DNA of 28,684 bases. It comes from DASVDK01 sp036381125 [NCBI: Thermodesulfobacteriota bacterium]. GTDB lineage: Bacteria > DASVDK01. The notes beneath the pieces are model-generated. The model worked only from the letters and a program-made list of their open reading frames with translations, was not told the DNA's origin and did no database searches. A program made the position numbers and the translations under genes. This document shows, in pieces, positions 17,411 through 25,352 of this stretch. Every line of letters starts with the position of its first letter. Position 1 is the first letter of the stretch. The DNA is taken from NCBI GenBank assembly GCA_036381125.1, contig DASVDK010000103.1, forward strand, positions 1-28,684, given 5' to 3'.

Positions 17411-17630
17411 CGTACCCCGGCCGCTCGCCGCGGCAATCGAGCAAAACCCTGAGATCCCCGATCGCCTCGTCGGCCCTCCGCGACCATCCGCCTCATGCTC
17501 TCCTTCGGGATTGCGAAGAGGGGGCCGGCTCGGACCGGGACGGGGGGACCTGCCGTCCTGCGGGGGATCGATCCGAGGTCATTCGGGGGGCCGGCGCGGC
17601 ATGCGGCGGGGTAGGAGCCGCCCGGCGTCG

Positions 17631-17691
17631 GGAATATTCCGGATATTGCGGTGTCTGCGCGAAGCGTATCGTGACCTTCGAAGCGCATCGT
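17631..17691 (+). promoter_or_regulatory. Candidate control region of the decarboxylase operon
   Basis: Three signals are clustered here. GGAATATTCC (17631-17640) is a perfect palindrome in an AT-rich pocket and runs into GGATATTGC. CGAAGCGTATCGT (17660-17672) is repeated as CGAAGCGCATCGT (17679-17691), 12 of 13 identical with a 19-bp period, so both copies lie on nearly the same face of the helix. A weak promoter TTGCGG-N15-TATCGT (17646-17672) would overlap the first copy. The ATG is 23 nt after the second copy. This arrangement suggests a dimeric regulator binding at or just after the transcription start. Confidence 0.4.
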
Positions 17692-17714
17692 ACGCCCCTC
17701 ACCGGAGGAACAGG

Positions 17715-20486
17715 ATGAGCACGGACGCCTCGGCCGGAACCCGGATCGACCACTTCTTCTCGGTGACGGAGGCCCGTCTCGACCGCTGGCGCACGCTCCA
17801 CATGGCGGCGCGGCGCTGGGCGGCCGCGCCACAGGCGAAGGCCGCGAGGGAGAAGACCGAACAGGGGCTCGCCGACCTGCGCCCCCTCGAGGCGTTCCAC
17901 GCGTTTCCGGGCCCGAGGCTGATCGAGGTACTGGCCGAGCGTATCGCCGCCGGGGACGCCACGGGCGCCGCCCGCCTCGTCCAGCGCATCAGCTACGCGC
18001 TCCTGTCGCGCACGTACCGCAGCGACCCCGGCGAGTGGGACGTCAACGAGGAGATGGCCACCGGAGGGACCGAGCGGCTGCCGCCGGCCCTCGACGGCGG
18101 CACCGCGCACCGCCCCTATTTCGAGGTCCTGTTCGTGACGCCGGCGCCCAGCCAGCGGTGGCCCGCCGTCGGCCAGGAGATCCGGCGGCTGCGGCGCCCC
18201 CAGGACGAGTTCGTCTACGAGCCGGTCTTCGTCGGCAGCTTCGAGGACGCCGTGCTCGGGACGGTGCTCAACCCCGAGATCGAGGCCGTCGTCGTCTACG
18301 ACGGCATCCCCTTCCCGTCGAGCTACCAGGCGCCGCTCCTGCGCAGCTTCCTCGAGACGCATCTCCGCGTCGACGGCGCGAGCCTGGCCCCCCAGGACTT
18401 CGGGCCGGCGCTCGCCCGCGTCGTCAAGCGCATCCGGCCCGAGCTCGACGTCTACCTCCTCACCGATCGCGAGGTCGAGAAGGTGGCGGGTGACCCGACG
18501 CTCTCGGGCATCCGCCGGGTCTTCTACGAGGTCGAGGAGCTGCTCGAGCTTCACCTGAGCATCCTGTCCGGCATCGCCACGCGTTTCGACACGCCGTACT
18601 TCAACAACCTGAAGCGGTACGCCCAGCGGCCGATCGGGACGTTCCACGCGCTGCCGATCGCCCGCGGCAAGTCGATCTTCAAGTCCAACTGGATCCGCGA
18701 CATGGGCGAGTTCTACGGCGTGAACCTCTTCCTCGCCGAGTCATCGGCCACCACCGGCGGCCTCGACAGCCTGCTCGAGCCGACCGGGAACATCAAGCTC
18801 GCCCAGGACAAGGCCGCCCGGGCGTTCGGCGCCGACCGCGCCTTCTTCATGACGAACGGCACGTCCACGTCCAACAAGGTGGTCGAGCAGGCGCTGCTCC
18901 GGCCGGGGGACATCGTCCTGGTCGACCGCAACTGCCACAAGTCGCACCACTACGGCATGGTCCTCGCCGGCGCGCAGCCGCTCTACGTCGAGGCCTATCC
19001 GATGACGGCGTACTCGATGTACGGCGGCGTGCCGCTGAGGAGCCTCAAGAAGGCGCTGCTCGACCTCAAGGCCGACGGCCGCCTCGACCGCGCCCGGATG
19101 GTCGTCCTCACCAACTGCACCTTCGACGGGCACATCTACAACGTCAAGCGTGTCATGGAGGAATGCCTCGCCATCAAGCCGGACCTGGTCTTCCTCTGGG
19201 ACGAGGCCTGGTTCGGCTTCGCCCGCTTCACGCCGTTCTACCGGGGGCGGACGGCCATGGGCGCGGCGGCGGCCCTGCGGGAGCAGTTCGCCGACCCGGC
19301 CTCGCGTCGGGCCTTCGCCGAGCAGCGAGCGAAGCTCGGCGCCGACCTCGACCCGAGGGACCCGCGCCTGCTCGAGACGCGGCTCCTGCCGGACCCGGAC
19401 GCGGCGAAGGTCCGCGTCTACCAGACGAGCTCGACGCACAAGTCCATGTCCGCGTTGCGGCAAGGCTCCATGATCCTCGTGGCCGACGAGGACTTCCGCC
19501 ACGTCGAGGCGCCGTTCAAGGAGGCCGTCTTCACCCACACCTCGACGTCCCCGAACCTCCAGATCATCGCGTCGCTCGACGTGGCCCGCAGGCAGATGGA
19601 GCTCGAGGGCTACGAGCTGGTCATGCGGGCCATCCAGCTCGCCCTGGCGATCCGCCGCGAGGTCAACAACCACCCGCTCGTGTCGAAGTACTTCCGGATC
19701 CTGACCGTGGCGGACATGGTCCCCGCCGAGTTCCGCGCGTCGGGGCTCGAGGACTTCCTCGCGCCGGGGACGCGCTGGCCGGAGGCGCTCGCGGCGCTGC
19801 GGGACGACGAGTTCGCCCTCGACCCGACGCGGCTCACCCTGGCCTGCGGGTCCGCGGGCTACGACGGCACCCAGTTCAAAGGGCTCCTGGCCGAGAAGTA
19901 CGACATCCAGCTCAACAAGACCTCGCGCAACAGCGTGCTGCTCCAGACCAACATCAACAACACGCGGAGCGACGCCGCCAACCTGATCAAGGTGCTCGTC
20001 GAGATCTCGCGCGACATCGACCGCCGGCTCGAGGAAGGGGGCGAGGCCGACCGCCAGGCCTTCGCGGCCCGGGTCAAGGCGCTCATGGAGGACGTGCCCG
20101 AGCTGCCGAACTTCAGCCGCTTCCACGAGAGCTTCCGGGACGCGCCCGACGCCTCGACGCAGGAGGGCGACATGCGGTCGGCCTTCTACATGGCCTACGA
20201 CGAGTCCGGCTGCGAGCACGTCAGGCTCGCGAGCCCCGAGATCGACCGGCGACTCGCGTCGGGTCCGGAGCTGGTCTCGGCGAGCTTCGTGATCCCGTAT
20301 CCGCCGGGCTTCCCGATCATGGTGCCGGGGCAGGTGATCACCGCCGAGACGATCGAGTTCATGCGGAAGCTCGACGTCAAGGAGATCCACGGCTACAACG
20401 CCGCGCTGGGGCTCAAGCTCGTCCGGCCGGAGGCGCTGGCGTCCCTGGCGGCGGCGCCGCGGCCCGCGCTGCGCAAGAGCGCGTGA
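17715..20486 (+). CDS. Orn/Lys/Arg-type PLP-dependent amino acid decarboxylase, long form
   Basis: 923 residues. ATG 17715 follows GGAGG (17704-17708) at 6 nt. The protein is cytoplasmic. It has a helical N-terminal region (~1-125) and a receiver-like wing domain (~130-290) of the bacterial ornithine/lysine/arginine decarboxylase group. A fold-I PLP domain follows, with G-T-S-T-S-N (phosphate loop, 382-387), H408 in N-C-H-K-S (ring stacking), D496 in D-E-A-W (pyridine nitrogen) and K576 in S-T-H-K-S (Schiff base). The C-terminal domain carries Y-P-P-G-F-P near 861. All PLP residues are intact, so an active enzyme is expected. Typical members are about 710-760 residues, so this one is ~170 longer, mainly at the N-terminus. 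It leads a four-gene unit with two amino-acid carriers and a binding lipoprotein. That suggests decarboxylation coupled to transport; the substrate (Arg, Lys, Orn or an acidic amino acid) cannot be told. Confidence 0.85.
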   Translation: MSTDASAGTRIDHFFSVTEARLDRWRTLHMAARRWAAAPQAKAAREKTEQGLADLRPLEAFHAFPGPRLIEVLAERIAAGDATGAARLVQRISYALLSRTYRSDPGEWDVNEEMATGGTERLPPALDGGTAHRPYFEVLFVTPAPSQRWPAVGQEIRRLRRPQDEFVYEPVFVGSFEDAVLGTVLNPEIEAVVVYDGIPFPSSYQAPLLRSFLETHLRVDGASLAPQDFGPALARVVKRIRPELDVYLLTDREVEKVAGDPTLSGIRRVFYEVEELLELHLSILSGIATRFDTPYFNNLKRYAQRPIGTFHALPIARGKSIFKSNWIRDMGEFYGVNLFLAESSATTGGLDSLLEPTGNIKLAQDKAARAFGADRAFFMTNGTSTSNKVVEQALLRPGDIVLVDRNCHKSHHYGMVLAGAQPLYVEAYPMTAYSMYGGVPLRSLKKALLDLKADGRLDRARMVVLTNCTFDGHIYNVKRVMEECLAIKPDLVFLWDEAWFGFARFTPFYRGRTAMGAAAALREQFADPASRRAFAEQRAKLGADLDPRDPRLLETRLLPDPDAAKVRVYQTSSTHKSMSALRQGSMILVADEDFRHVEAPFKEAVFTHTSTSPNLQIIASLDVARRQMELEGYELVMRAIQLALAIRREVNNHPLVSKYFRILTVADMVPAEFRASGLEDFLAPGTRWPEALAALRDDEFALDPTRLTLACGSAGYDGTQFKGLLAEKYDIQLNKTSRNSVLLQTNINNTRSDAANLIKVLVEISRDIDRRLEEGGEADRQAFAARVKALMEDVPELPNFSRFHESFRDAPDASTQEGDMRSAFYMAYDESGCEHVRLASPEIDRRLASGPELVSASFVIPYPPGFPIMVPGQVITAETIEFMRKLDVKEIHGYNAALGLKLVRPEALASLAAAPRPALRKSA

Positions 20487-20499
20487 GGAGGAGGCGACC

Positions 20500-22200
20500 G
20501 TGACCGCGTTCTTCCAGTTCCTGGCGGACAACCCCTACATCCTGCTCTTCCTCGCGGTCGGCCTCGCCATCTGGGTGGGGCGGTTCAGCGTGAAGGGGTA
20601 CGGGCTCGGCGCGGTGGCCGCCGCGATCATCGTGGGCTGCGCCCTGTCGACGTTCGCGTCGCTCTACGGCGTCAAGCTCACGCTCGACAACTTCGTGAAG
20701 AGCCTCTTCTACTACCTCTTCATGTACGGGGTCGGCCTGCGCGTCGGCCCGTCGTTCGTGAACAGCATCAAGGGCGACGGCGTCAAGTTCCTCGTGCTGG
20801 CGGTCGTGTCCTCCGTCCTCGGCCTCACGCTGGTCGTCGCCGGGGCGAGACTCTTCGACCTGCCGATCGGCGCGGCGGGCGGGATGCTGGCCGGGTCGCA
20901 GACCATGTCGGCCGCCATCGGCTCGGCGGAGCAGGCGGTCACGTCCGGAGTCGTCAGGCTGCCCGAGGGGACCACGGCCGAGCAGGCCTCGGCCATGATC
21001 GCGCTCTCCTACGGCATCACGTACATCTGGGGAACGGTCGGCATCATCCTGATCTGCAAGTACCTGCCCCGCTGGTGGGGCGTCGACGCGAAGGCGGCGG
21101 CGAGGCAGTACGAGGACGAGTACGGGGTCCGCAACGTGGACGACGCCGGGCTGAGCGGCTACCGGCCGTTCGGGCTCAGGGCCTATCGTCTCGAGAACCG
21201 GGCGATGGTCGAGCGGACGGTCGGCGACCTCCTTCGGGAGCACCCCGAGTACAAGGTCGCGAACGTCGTCCGTGAGGGCGAGTCGCTCGGCGCCGGCAGG
21301 GACATCGTCCTGCACAAGGGGGACGTCGTCGCGCTCGGTGGTCGGATCGAGGCGCTCACCGAGAAGATGGGGCTCATCGGGCCGGAGGTGCCCGACGCGC
21401 GGGCCCTCAACATCCCGCTCGACGCTGCCGAGATCCTGGTGACCAACCGGGCGGTGGAGGGCAAGCCGCTCAAGGAGTTCCGGACGGCCGACTTCGCCGG
21501 CCAGATCCAGCTCGGCCGGATCGAGCGCGCCGGCGTGCCGATCCCCATAGGGCTCGAGACGAAGCTGCAGCGCATGGACGTGCTGACCGTCGCCGGGCTC
21601 AAGGGCGCCGTGGAGCGGGCGGCCGCCCTCCTCGGCCGGGTCGCGAGGCCCAACTCGGCGACCGACCTCTTCACCCTGGCCGCGGGCATGATCCTCGGCT
21701 TCCTGATCGGCCTGATCCAGTTCCCCGCGTTCGGGGCGAAAGTCGGCCTGGGGAACGCGGGCGGGCTGCTCCTCTCGGGCGTCATCGTCTCCTCGGTGGC
21801 CTCCCGGCTGCGCTTCTTCGGCAACACCCCGAACGCGGCCCGGAACATCCTCGAGGACCTGGGGCTCATCGTCTTCGTGGTCATCGTCGGCATCAACGCG
21901 GGCTCCTCGCTCCTGGCGCAGCTCACCGGCGCCCTCGCGGCCAAGATCTTCCTGGTCGGCTTCATCGCCTGCACCATCCCGCCCTTCATCGTCTGGGCGA
22001 TCGGGTATCACGTCTTCAGGATCAACCCGGCCGTCCTCATGGGCGGCGTGGCGGGCGCGCGCAGCCACTCGGGGCCCGCCCGGGAGGCGGCGAAGGAGAT
22101 CGACAGCTCGGTGCCCTGGATCGGTTTCCCGGTGGGCTACGCGGTGTCCGGAGTCCTCCTGACCGTCTTCGGCTACTTCGCCATGCTGCTGGCGCAGTAA
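20500..22200 (+). CDS. AspT-family (aspartate:alanine exchanger type) transporter
   Basis: 566 residues. GTG 20500 follows an AGGAGGAGG site (20486-20494) that begins on the stop codon of the decarboxylase gene, so the two are translated from one message. The layout is that of the AAEx family: about five N-terminal membrane helices, two RCK-C/TrkA-C-like cytoplasmic domains (about 231-297 and 312-380), and a second set of five to six helices that repeats the first. G-S-Q-T-M-S-A-A-I-G-S-A in the first half corresponds to G-V-A-G-A-R-S-H-S-G-P-A in the second. The characterised member AspT swaps aspartate for alanine and, with a cytoplasmic decarboxylase, creates a proton motive force. The adjacent decarboxylase is of a different fold-I subgroup from the aspartate 4-decarboxylase usually linked to AspT, so the real substrate pair is open. 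Confidence 0.85.
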   Translation: MTAFFQFLADNPYILLFLAVGLAIWVGRFSVKGYGLGAVAAAIIVGCALSTFASLYGVKLTLDNFVKSLFYYLFMYGVGLRVGPSFVNSIKGDGVKFLVLAVVSSVLGLTLVVAGARLFDLPIGAAGGMLAGSQTMSAAIGSAEQAVTSGVVRLPEGTTAEQASAMIALSYGITYIWGTVGIILICKYLPRWWGVDAKAAARQYEDEYGVRNVDDAGLSGYRPFGLRAYRLENRAMVERTVGDLLREHPEYKVANVVREGESLGAGRDIVLHKGDVVALGGRIEALTEKMGLIGPEVPDARALNIPLDAAEILVTNRAVEGKPLKEFRTADFAGQIQLGRIERAGVPIPIGLETKLQRMDVLTVAGLKGAVERAAALLGRVARPNSATDLFTLAAGMILGFLIGLIQFPAFGAKVGLGNAGGLLLSGVIVSSVASRLRFFGNTPNAARNILEDLGLIVFVVIVGINAGSSLLAQLTGALAAKIFLVGFIACTIPPFIVWAIGYHVFRINPAVLMGGVAGARSHSGPAREAAKEIDSSVPWIGFPVGYAVSGVLLTVFGYFAMLLAQ

Positions 22201-22241
22201 GGCTCGACCGGCCGGCCTGCCAGGCCGAGGGGAGACGTGGC

Positions 22242-23438
22242 GTGCGGACGATCCAGCTCGATCTGATCCAGACGCTGCTCGTGGCGATCGTGGCGCTCTT
22301 CGCCGGCCGGGCGCTCGTCGACGCCGTCCCGGCGCTCAGGCGCTACAGCATCCCCGCGGCGGTCGTCGGGGGCGGGCTCTTCGCCGTGGTGCTGGGCGTG
22401 CTCGGGCGGGTCCTGGGGGTCCAGGTCGCGTTCGACACGAGCATGCAGGACGCGCTGCTCCTCGCGTTCTTCACGACGATCGGGCTCTCCGGCGACGTCC
22501 GGTCGCTCCTGCACGGAGGCCGGGCGCTCTTCGTCTTCCTCGCGGCGGCGATCGGACTCATCGTGGTCCAGAACGCCATCGGCGTGGCGGTGGGCCTCGC
22601 GATGGACCTCACGCCGACGATGGGCCTCACGCTCGGCTCGATCACGCTCACCGGCGGCCACGGGACCGGCGCCGCCTATGCGCAGAACTTCGCCGAGGTC
22701 CAGAACATCCGGGGCGCGATGGAGGTGGCCATGGCCGCGGCCACCGCGGGGCTCGTGATCGGCGGCATCGTAGGCGGCCCGGTCGCCGAGCGCCTCATCC
22801 GCCGGTACCGGCTCACGGGAAGCGGCGGGGAAGCCGCGGCCGGCGAGGCCGAAGGCGCCGAGGAGCCGATCACGACCGACTCCCTGCTCCGCACGTTGCT
22901 CGCCGTCCTCGTCGCGCTCACGGTGGGACGCATGCTCGGCGCCCTCGCGGCCGATTGGCCGATCGTGCTGCCGCGCTTCATCTGGTGCCTGCTCATCGGC
23001 CTGGTGATCCGCAACGTCGCCGCCGCCGGCGTCTACAAGGTCGATCAGTCCACCGTCGATGCGTTCGGCAGCGTGGTCCTCTCGATCTTCCTCGTCGTGG
23101 CGCTCATGGCGCTCCGGTTCGGCGACCTCCTGGCCCTCGCGGGCCCGCTCCTCGTGATTCTGGCCCTGCAGACGATCGCCGCGGCGCTCTATGCCACCTG
23201 GATCACGTTCCGCGTCATGGGACGCAATTACGACGCGGCCGTCATGTCGGGGGCCCACGTCGGCTTCGGCCTCAGCAGCACCGCGATGGCCCTGGCCATC
23301 ATGCGGACCCTGACCAACCGTCACGGGCCCGCGCCCCTGGCCCTGCTGCTCGTCCCCCTGGTCGGGGCGTTCTTCGTCGACATCATGAACGCGCTCCTCA
23401 TCCAGGGCTTCATGGCGCTGCCGTGGTTCGGGTTCTGA
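22242..23438 (+). CDS. GltS-family (ESS) sodium:glutamate symporter homologue
   Basis: 398 residues, about ten membrane helices. GTG 22242 follows GGGGAGA. Family signatures are visible twice, as expected from its inverted repeat: G-G-H-G-T-G-A-A near residue 139 and G-A-H-V-G-F-G-L-S-S-T-A near 340. These match the G-G-H-G-T-G and G-H-C-G-F-G-L-x-x-T re-entrant loops of E. coli GltS. The second loop has Val in place of Cys and Ser-Ser in place of Gly-Ala. Glutamate or a similar acidic amino acid is the likely cargo by family, but the altered second loop leaves room for another. The 41-nt gap from the AspT homologue holds only a 6-bp hairpin (22213-22227). The next gene starts 2 nt after this stop, so all are probably cotranscribed. 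Confidence 0.83.
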   Translation: MRTIQLDLIQTLLVAIVALFAGRALVDAVPALRRYSIPAAVVGGGLFAVVLGVLGRVLGVQVAFDTSMQDALLLAFFTTIGLSGDVRSLLHGGRALFVFLAAAIGLIVVQNAIGVAVGLAMDLTPTMGLTLGSITLTGGHGTGAAYAQNFAEVQNIRGAMEVAMAAATAGLVIGGIVGGPVAERLIRRYRLTGSGGEAAAGEAEGAEEPITTDSLLRTLLAVLVALTVGRMLGALAADWPIVLPRFIWCLLIGLVIRNVAAAGVYKVDQSTVDAFGSVVLSIFLVVALMALRFGDLLALAGPLLVILALQTIAAALYATWITFRVMGRNYDAAVMSGAHVGFGLSSTAMALAIMRTLTNRHGPAPLALLLVPLVGAFFVDIMNALLIQGFMALPWFGF

Positions 23439-23440
23439 CC

Positions 23441-24997
23441 GTGGGCGCCCGGAGGACCGCTCGCGCCCGGCTCGTGGTCAGCCTGCTCGTCGCCGCGGGG
23501 GCGCTTTCGGCCTGTATGCGCGGCCCCGACGAGGCGGCCCTGAGGCGAGACCTTCAGGCGCGGCTCGACCAGGACTTCAAGGCGGGCGTGCTCGAGGTCG
23601 TCGGCCTCAACCGGCAGGGCAGCACGCCCGCGCCCTCCGCGGACGGGAAGGCGGCCCGGCGCCTCGTGTACTTCAACGCCACGATGGCCTTCCGCGACGC
23701 GTACGACTTCGGCGCGTGGGAAGGGCTCTCGCCGGCCGTCCTCGCCACGGTGCTCGGCGCAACGGAGAAGGGGCTCGTCGGGATCAAGCAGGGCGGCAAC
23801 GCCAGGGGCGACTGGGTGCGTGCCCGCGGCAGCGCGCTCTACGAGGCGACGCCGGACGGATGGCGCGGCGTCCGGGCGGGGCCCGAGGAGGGGGCGCCGC
23901 GGCCGCCGGTGCCCGAGGGGCAGGGGGCAGCGCCCCTGCGCGCGCGCGAACTGCTCGACACGCTGGCCAGCGAGGTGGCCCGGATCAAGGACCCCGAGGG
24001 CCCTCCGGGTCGGATCGTCGAGTACGAGCTGTCCCGGGCGGTGCGAGACATCACGCTGCGGCTCGGCCAGCTCGAGCGGGTGCTCAACGTCGCCGGCGGG
24101 CCGCCGGGAGGGGCGTACGCGCGGTTCGCCGAGGCGGTCGTCGGCCACCTGCAGCGGGCCGGCCGCCGGGTCCAGAGCGTTCCCACCGACGGGAGCGTGG
24201 AGAACTGCCGGCTGGTCGGGCGCGGTGAGGCGGCGTTCGGCATCGCCCAGGCCGACGTGGCCGGCCTGGCACTCGCCGGGGACGGCCCCTTCGCCGCGGA
24301 CGGGGCGTTCACGCGGCTGCGGACGCTCGGCAGCCTCTTCCCCGAGGCGGTCCATCTGCTCGTGATGGACCGCTCGCCGATCCGCCGGGTGGCCGACCTC
24401 AAGGGCAAGCGCGTGGACATCGGGAAGCCCGCGTCCGGCACGCGGTACGACGCCCTGGCGGTGCTTGCCGCACACGGGCTCGGGGTGAAGGACCTCAAGG
24501 AGGCGAGTCAGGACGGCCTCGCACGCGCGCTCGAGCGGCTCGAGCGTGGGGAGATCGACGCCCTCCTGGAGACGACCGCGGCACCGGCCCCGGCCATCCA
24601 GGCGATGGCCGCCCGCGCACGCATCCGACTCGTGCCGCTCGAGCCCGCAGCCGCCGCACAGCTCACGGCGGCCGGGTCGGGCCGGGTCCCGCTCGCGCTG
24701 CCGACCAACACCTATCCCGACCAGGCCGAGCCGGTGCCGACTGTCGCCACGGCGGCGCTCCTCATCACGACGATCGACGTCACACAGGGCGACGCCGCGG
24801 CGGTCCTCGATCTGGTCTTCGAGGAGGGGGCGGACCTCGTGGCGCAGGGGAGCGCCGCCGGGGCGAGGGTGTCGAGGCAGACGGCGCGGGTGGGCCTCAC
24901 GATCCCGATGCACCCCGAGGCCGACCGGTACTTCGCGGTCGAGGAGCCGGCCGCGCCCCCGACGAACGCCGCGACCGCGAGCGGCTCGCCGAGGTAA
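23441..24997 (+). CDS. TAXI-type solute-binding lipoprotein with extra N-terminal domain
   Basis: 518 residues. GTG 23441 lies 2 nt after the GltS-like stop and opens a lipoprotein signal: four Arg, a L-V-V-S-L-L-V-A-A core and the lipobox L-S-A-C with C25. Residues ~212-500 match the TAXI group of TRAP solute receptors. They open with V-L-N-V-A-G-G-P-P-G-G-A-Y, and have Q-A-D-V after a S-V-E-N-C motif, D-L-K-G-K-R-V-D-I-G and S-G-T-R-Y (near 330). Residues ~26-180 form a separate domain I cannot name, with strands around V-Y-F-N-A-T-M-A-F and an L-G-A-T-E-K-G-L-V-G-I segment. Normal TAXI proteins are ~320 residues and are encoded beside TRAP membrane subunits, none of which is present here. 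Known TAXI receptors bind glutamate or glutamine, which would suit the GltS-like neighbour. The tail after ~505 is low complexity. Confidence 0.8.
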   Translation: MGARRTARARLVVSLLVAAGALSACMRGPDEAALRRDLQARLDQDFKAGVLEVVGLNRQGSTPAPSADGKAARRLVYFNATMAFRDAYDFGAWEGLSPAVLATVLGATEKGLVGIKQGGNARGDWVRARGSALYEATPDGWRGVRAGPEEGAPRPPVPEGQGAAPLRARELLDTLASEVARIKDPEGPPGRIVEYELSRAVRDITLRLGQLERVLNVAGGPPGGAYARFAEAVVGHLQRAGRRVQSVPTDGSVENCRLVGRGEAAFGIAQADVAGLALAGDGPFAADGAFTRLRTLGSLFPEAVHLLVMDRSPIRRVADLKGKRVDIGKPASGTRYDALAVLAAHGLGVKDLKEASQDGLARALERLERGEIDALLETTAAPAPAIQAMAARARIRLVPLEPAAAAQLTAAGSGRVPLALPTNTYPDQAEPVPTVATAALLITTIDVTQGDAAAVLDLVFEEGADLVAQGSAAGARVSRQTARVGLTIPMHPEADRYFAVEEPAAPPTNAATASGSPR

Positions 24998-25067
24998 AGG
25001 GCGGTCCCGGTCGGCCTCGTCCTCGCGCCGCGAGGGCGGCGCAACCTCCCCGTTACGTCACTCGCTC

Positions 25068-25088
25068 GGGCCGGAGCGAATCCGGCCC
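25068..25088 (+). terminator. Perfect 8-bp hairpin downstream of the TAXI gene
   Basis: GGGCCGGA and TCCGGCCC enclose a GCGAA loop, 70 nt after the stop of the last operon gene. It lacks a U-tract, so its role as terminator is tentative. Confidence 0.4.
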
Positions 25089-25270
25089 TCGCTCCAGACG
25101 GGCCTGCCCGGCGATCGGCTCGACGACTCCGGACAGGGGGACTCCGCCTCGACCTCCTCTGCCGGCTCCGTCCCCGGGTGACCGGCGCGGCGTCCCGATC
25201 ATCGCCCGGGTACGTCACGCGCGTGCCGCCGCGGTCGAGGCCCGACCCGGACCGAACCGAGATGGCGTCG

Positions 25271-25329
25271 GGGTGTCGGCGCCGCATTTTTCGTTCGACA
25301 CCCGATGTCCGATGGCTTGCCCCCATCGG
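25271..25329. repeat. Two inverted repeats in an AT-richer pocket
   Basis: GGGTGTCG (25271-25278) pairs with CGACACCC (25296-25303) around a 17-nt loop containing TTTTT. CCGATGG (25309-25315) pairs with CCATCGG (25323-25329) around 7 nt. They precede the pseudogene and may be its old operator or leader, or a terminator of the upstream operon. Confidence 0.35.
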
Positions 25330-25352
25330 CCTGCCGATACAGACGCTTGCCG

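Larger units (their letters stand above)
17384..17714. other. 331-nt intergenic region between divergent genes
   Basis: No ORF here has a convincing start or domain. It contains an inverted repeat around the minus gene's ribosome binding site (17390-17410), a weak minus-strand promoter candidate (TTGCCG-N16-TACGCT reading leftward toward 17383), and, on the right, an unusually AT-rich island with a palindrome and a direct repeat (17631-17691) just ahead of the decarboxylase gene. Confidence 0.6.
24998..25352. other. 355-nt non-coding stretch after the decarboxylase/transport operon
   Basis: I see no supportable gene here. It holds GC inverted repeats: CCTCGCG-C-CGCGAGG (25021-25035) and GGGCCGGA-GCGAA-TCCGGCCC (25068-25088), the latter a perfect 8-bp stem and a candidate 3' end for the operon, without a U-tract. 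The right end is less GC-rich and has two more inverted repeats (25271-25303 and 25309-25329) ahead of the decayed gene. Confidence 0.55.

Noticed and set aside
17403-17714. N-terminal extension of the decarboxylase
   Set aside because: The extension is Arg/Pro/Gly-rich non-coding sequence. ATG 17715 has a strong Shine-Dalgarno at the right distance.
22955-23440. Upstream in-frame extension of the TAXI gene into the GltS-like gene
   Set aside because: It reads as a shadow frame of the membrane protein, while GTG 23441 opens a lipoprotein signal with a lipobox.
24998-25352. Possible small genes in the gap after the TAXI gene
   Set aside because: The open frames there lack ribosome binding sites, G/C-rich third positions kept in one frame, and recognisable motifs.
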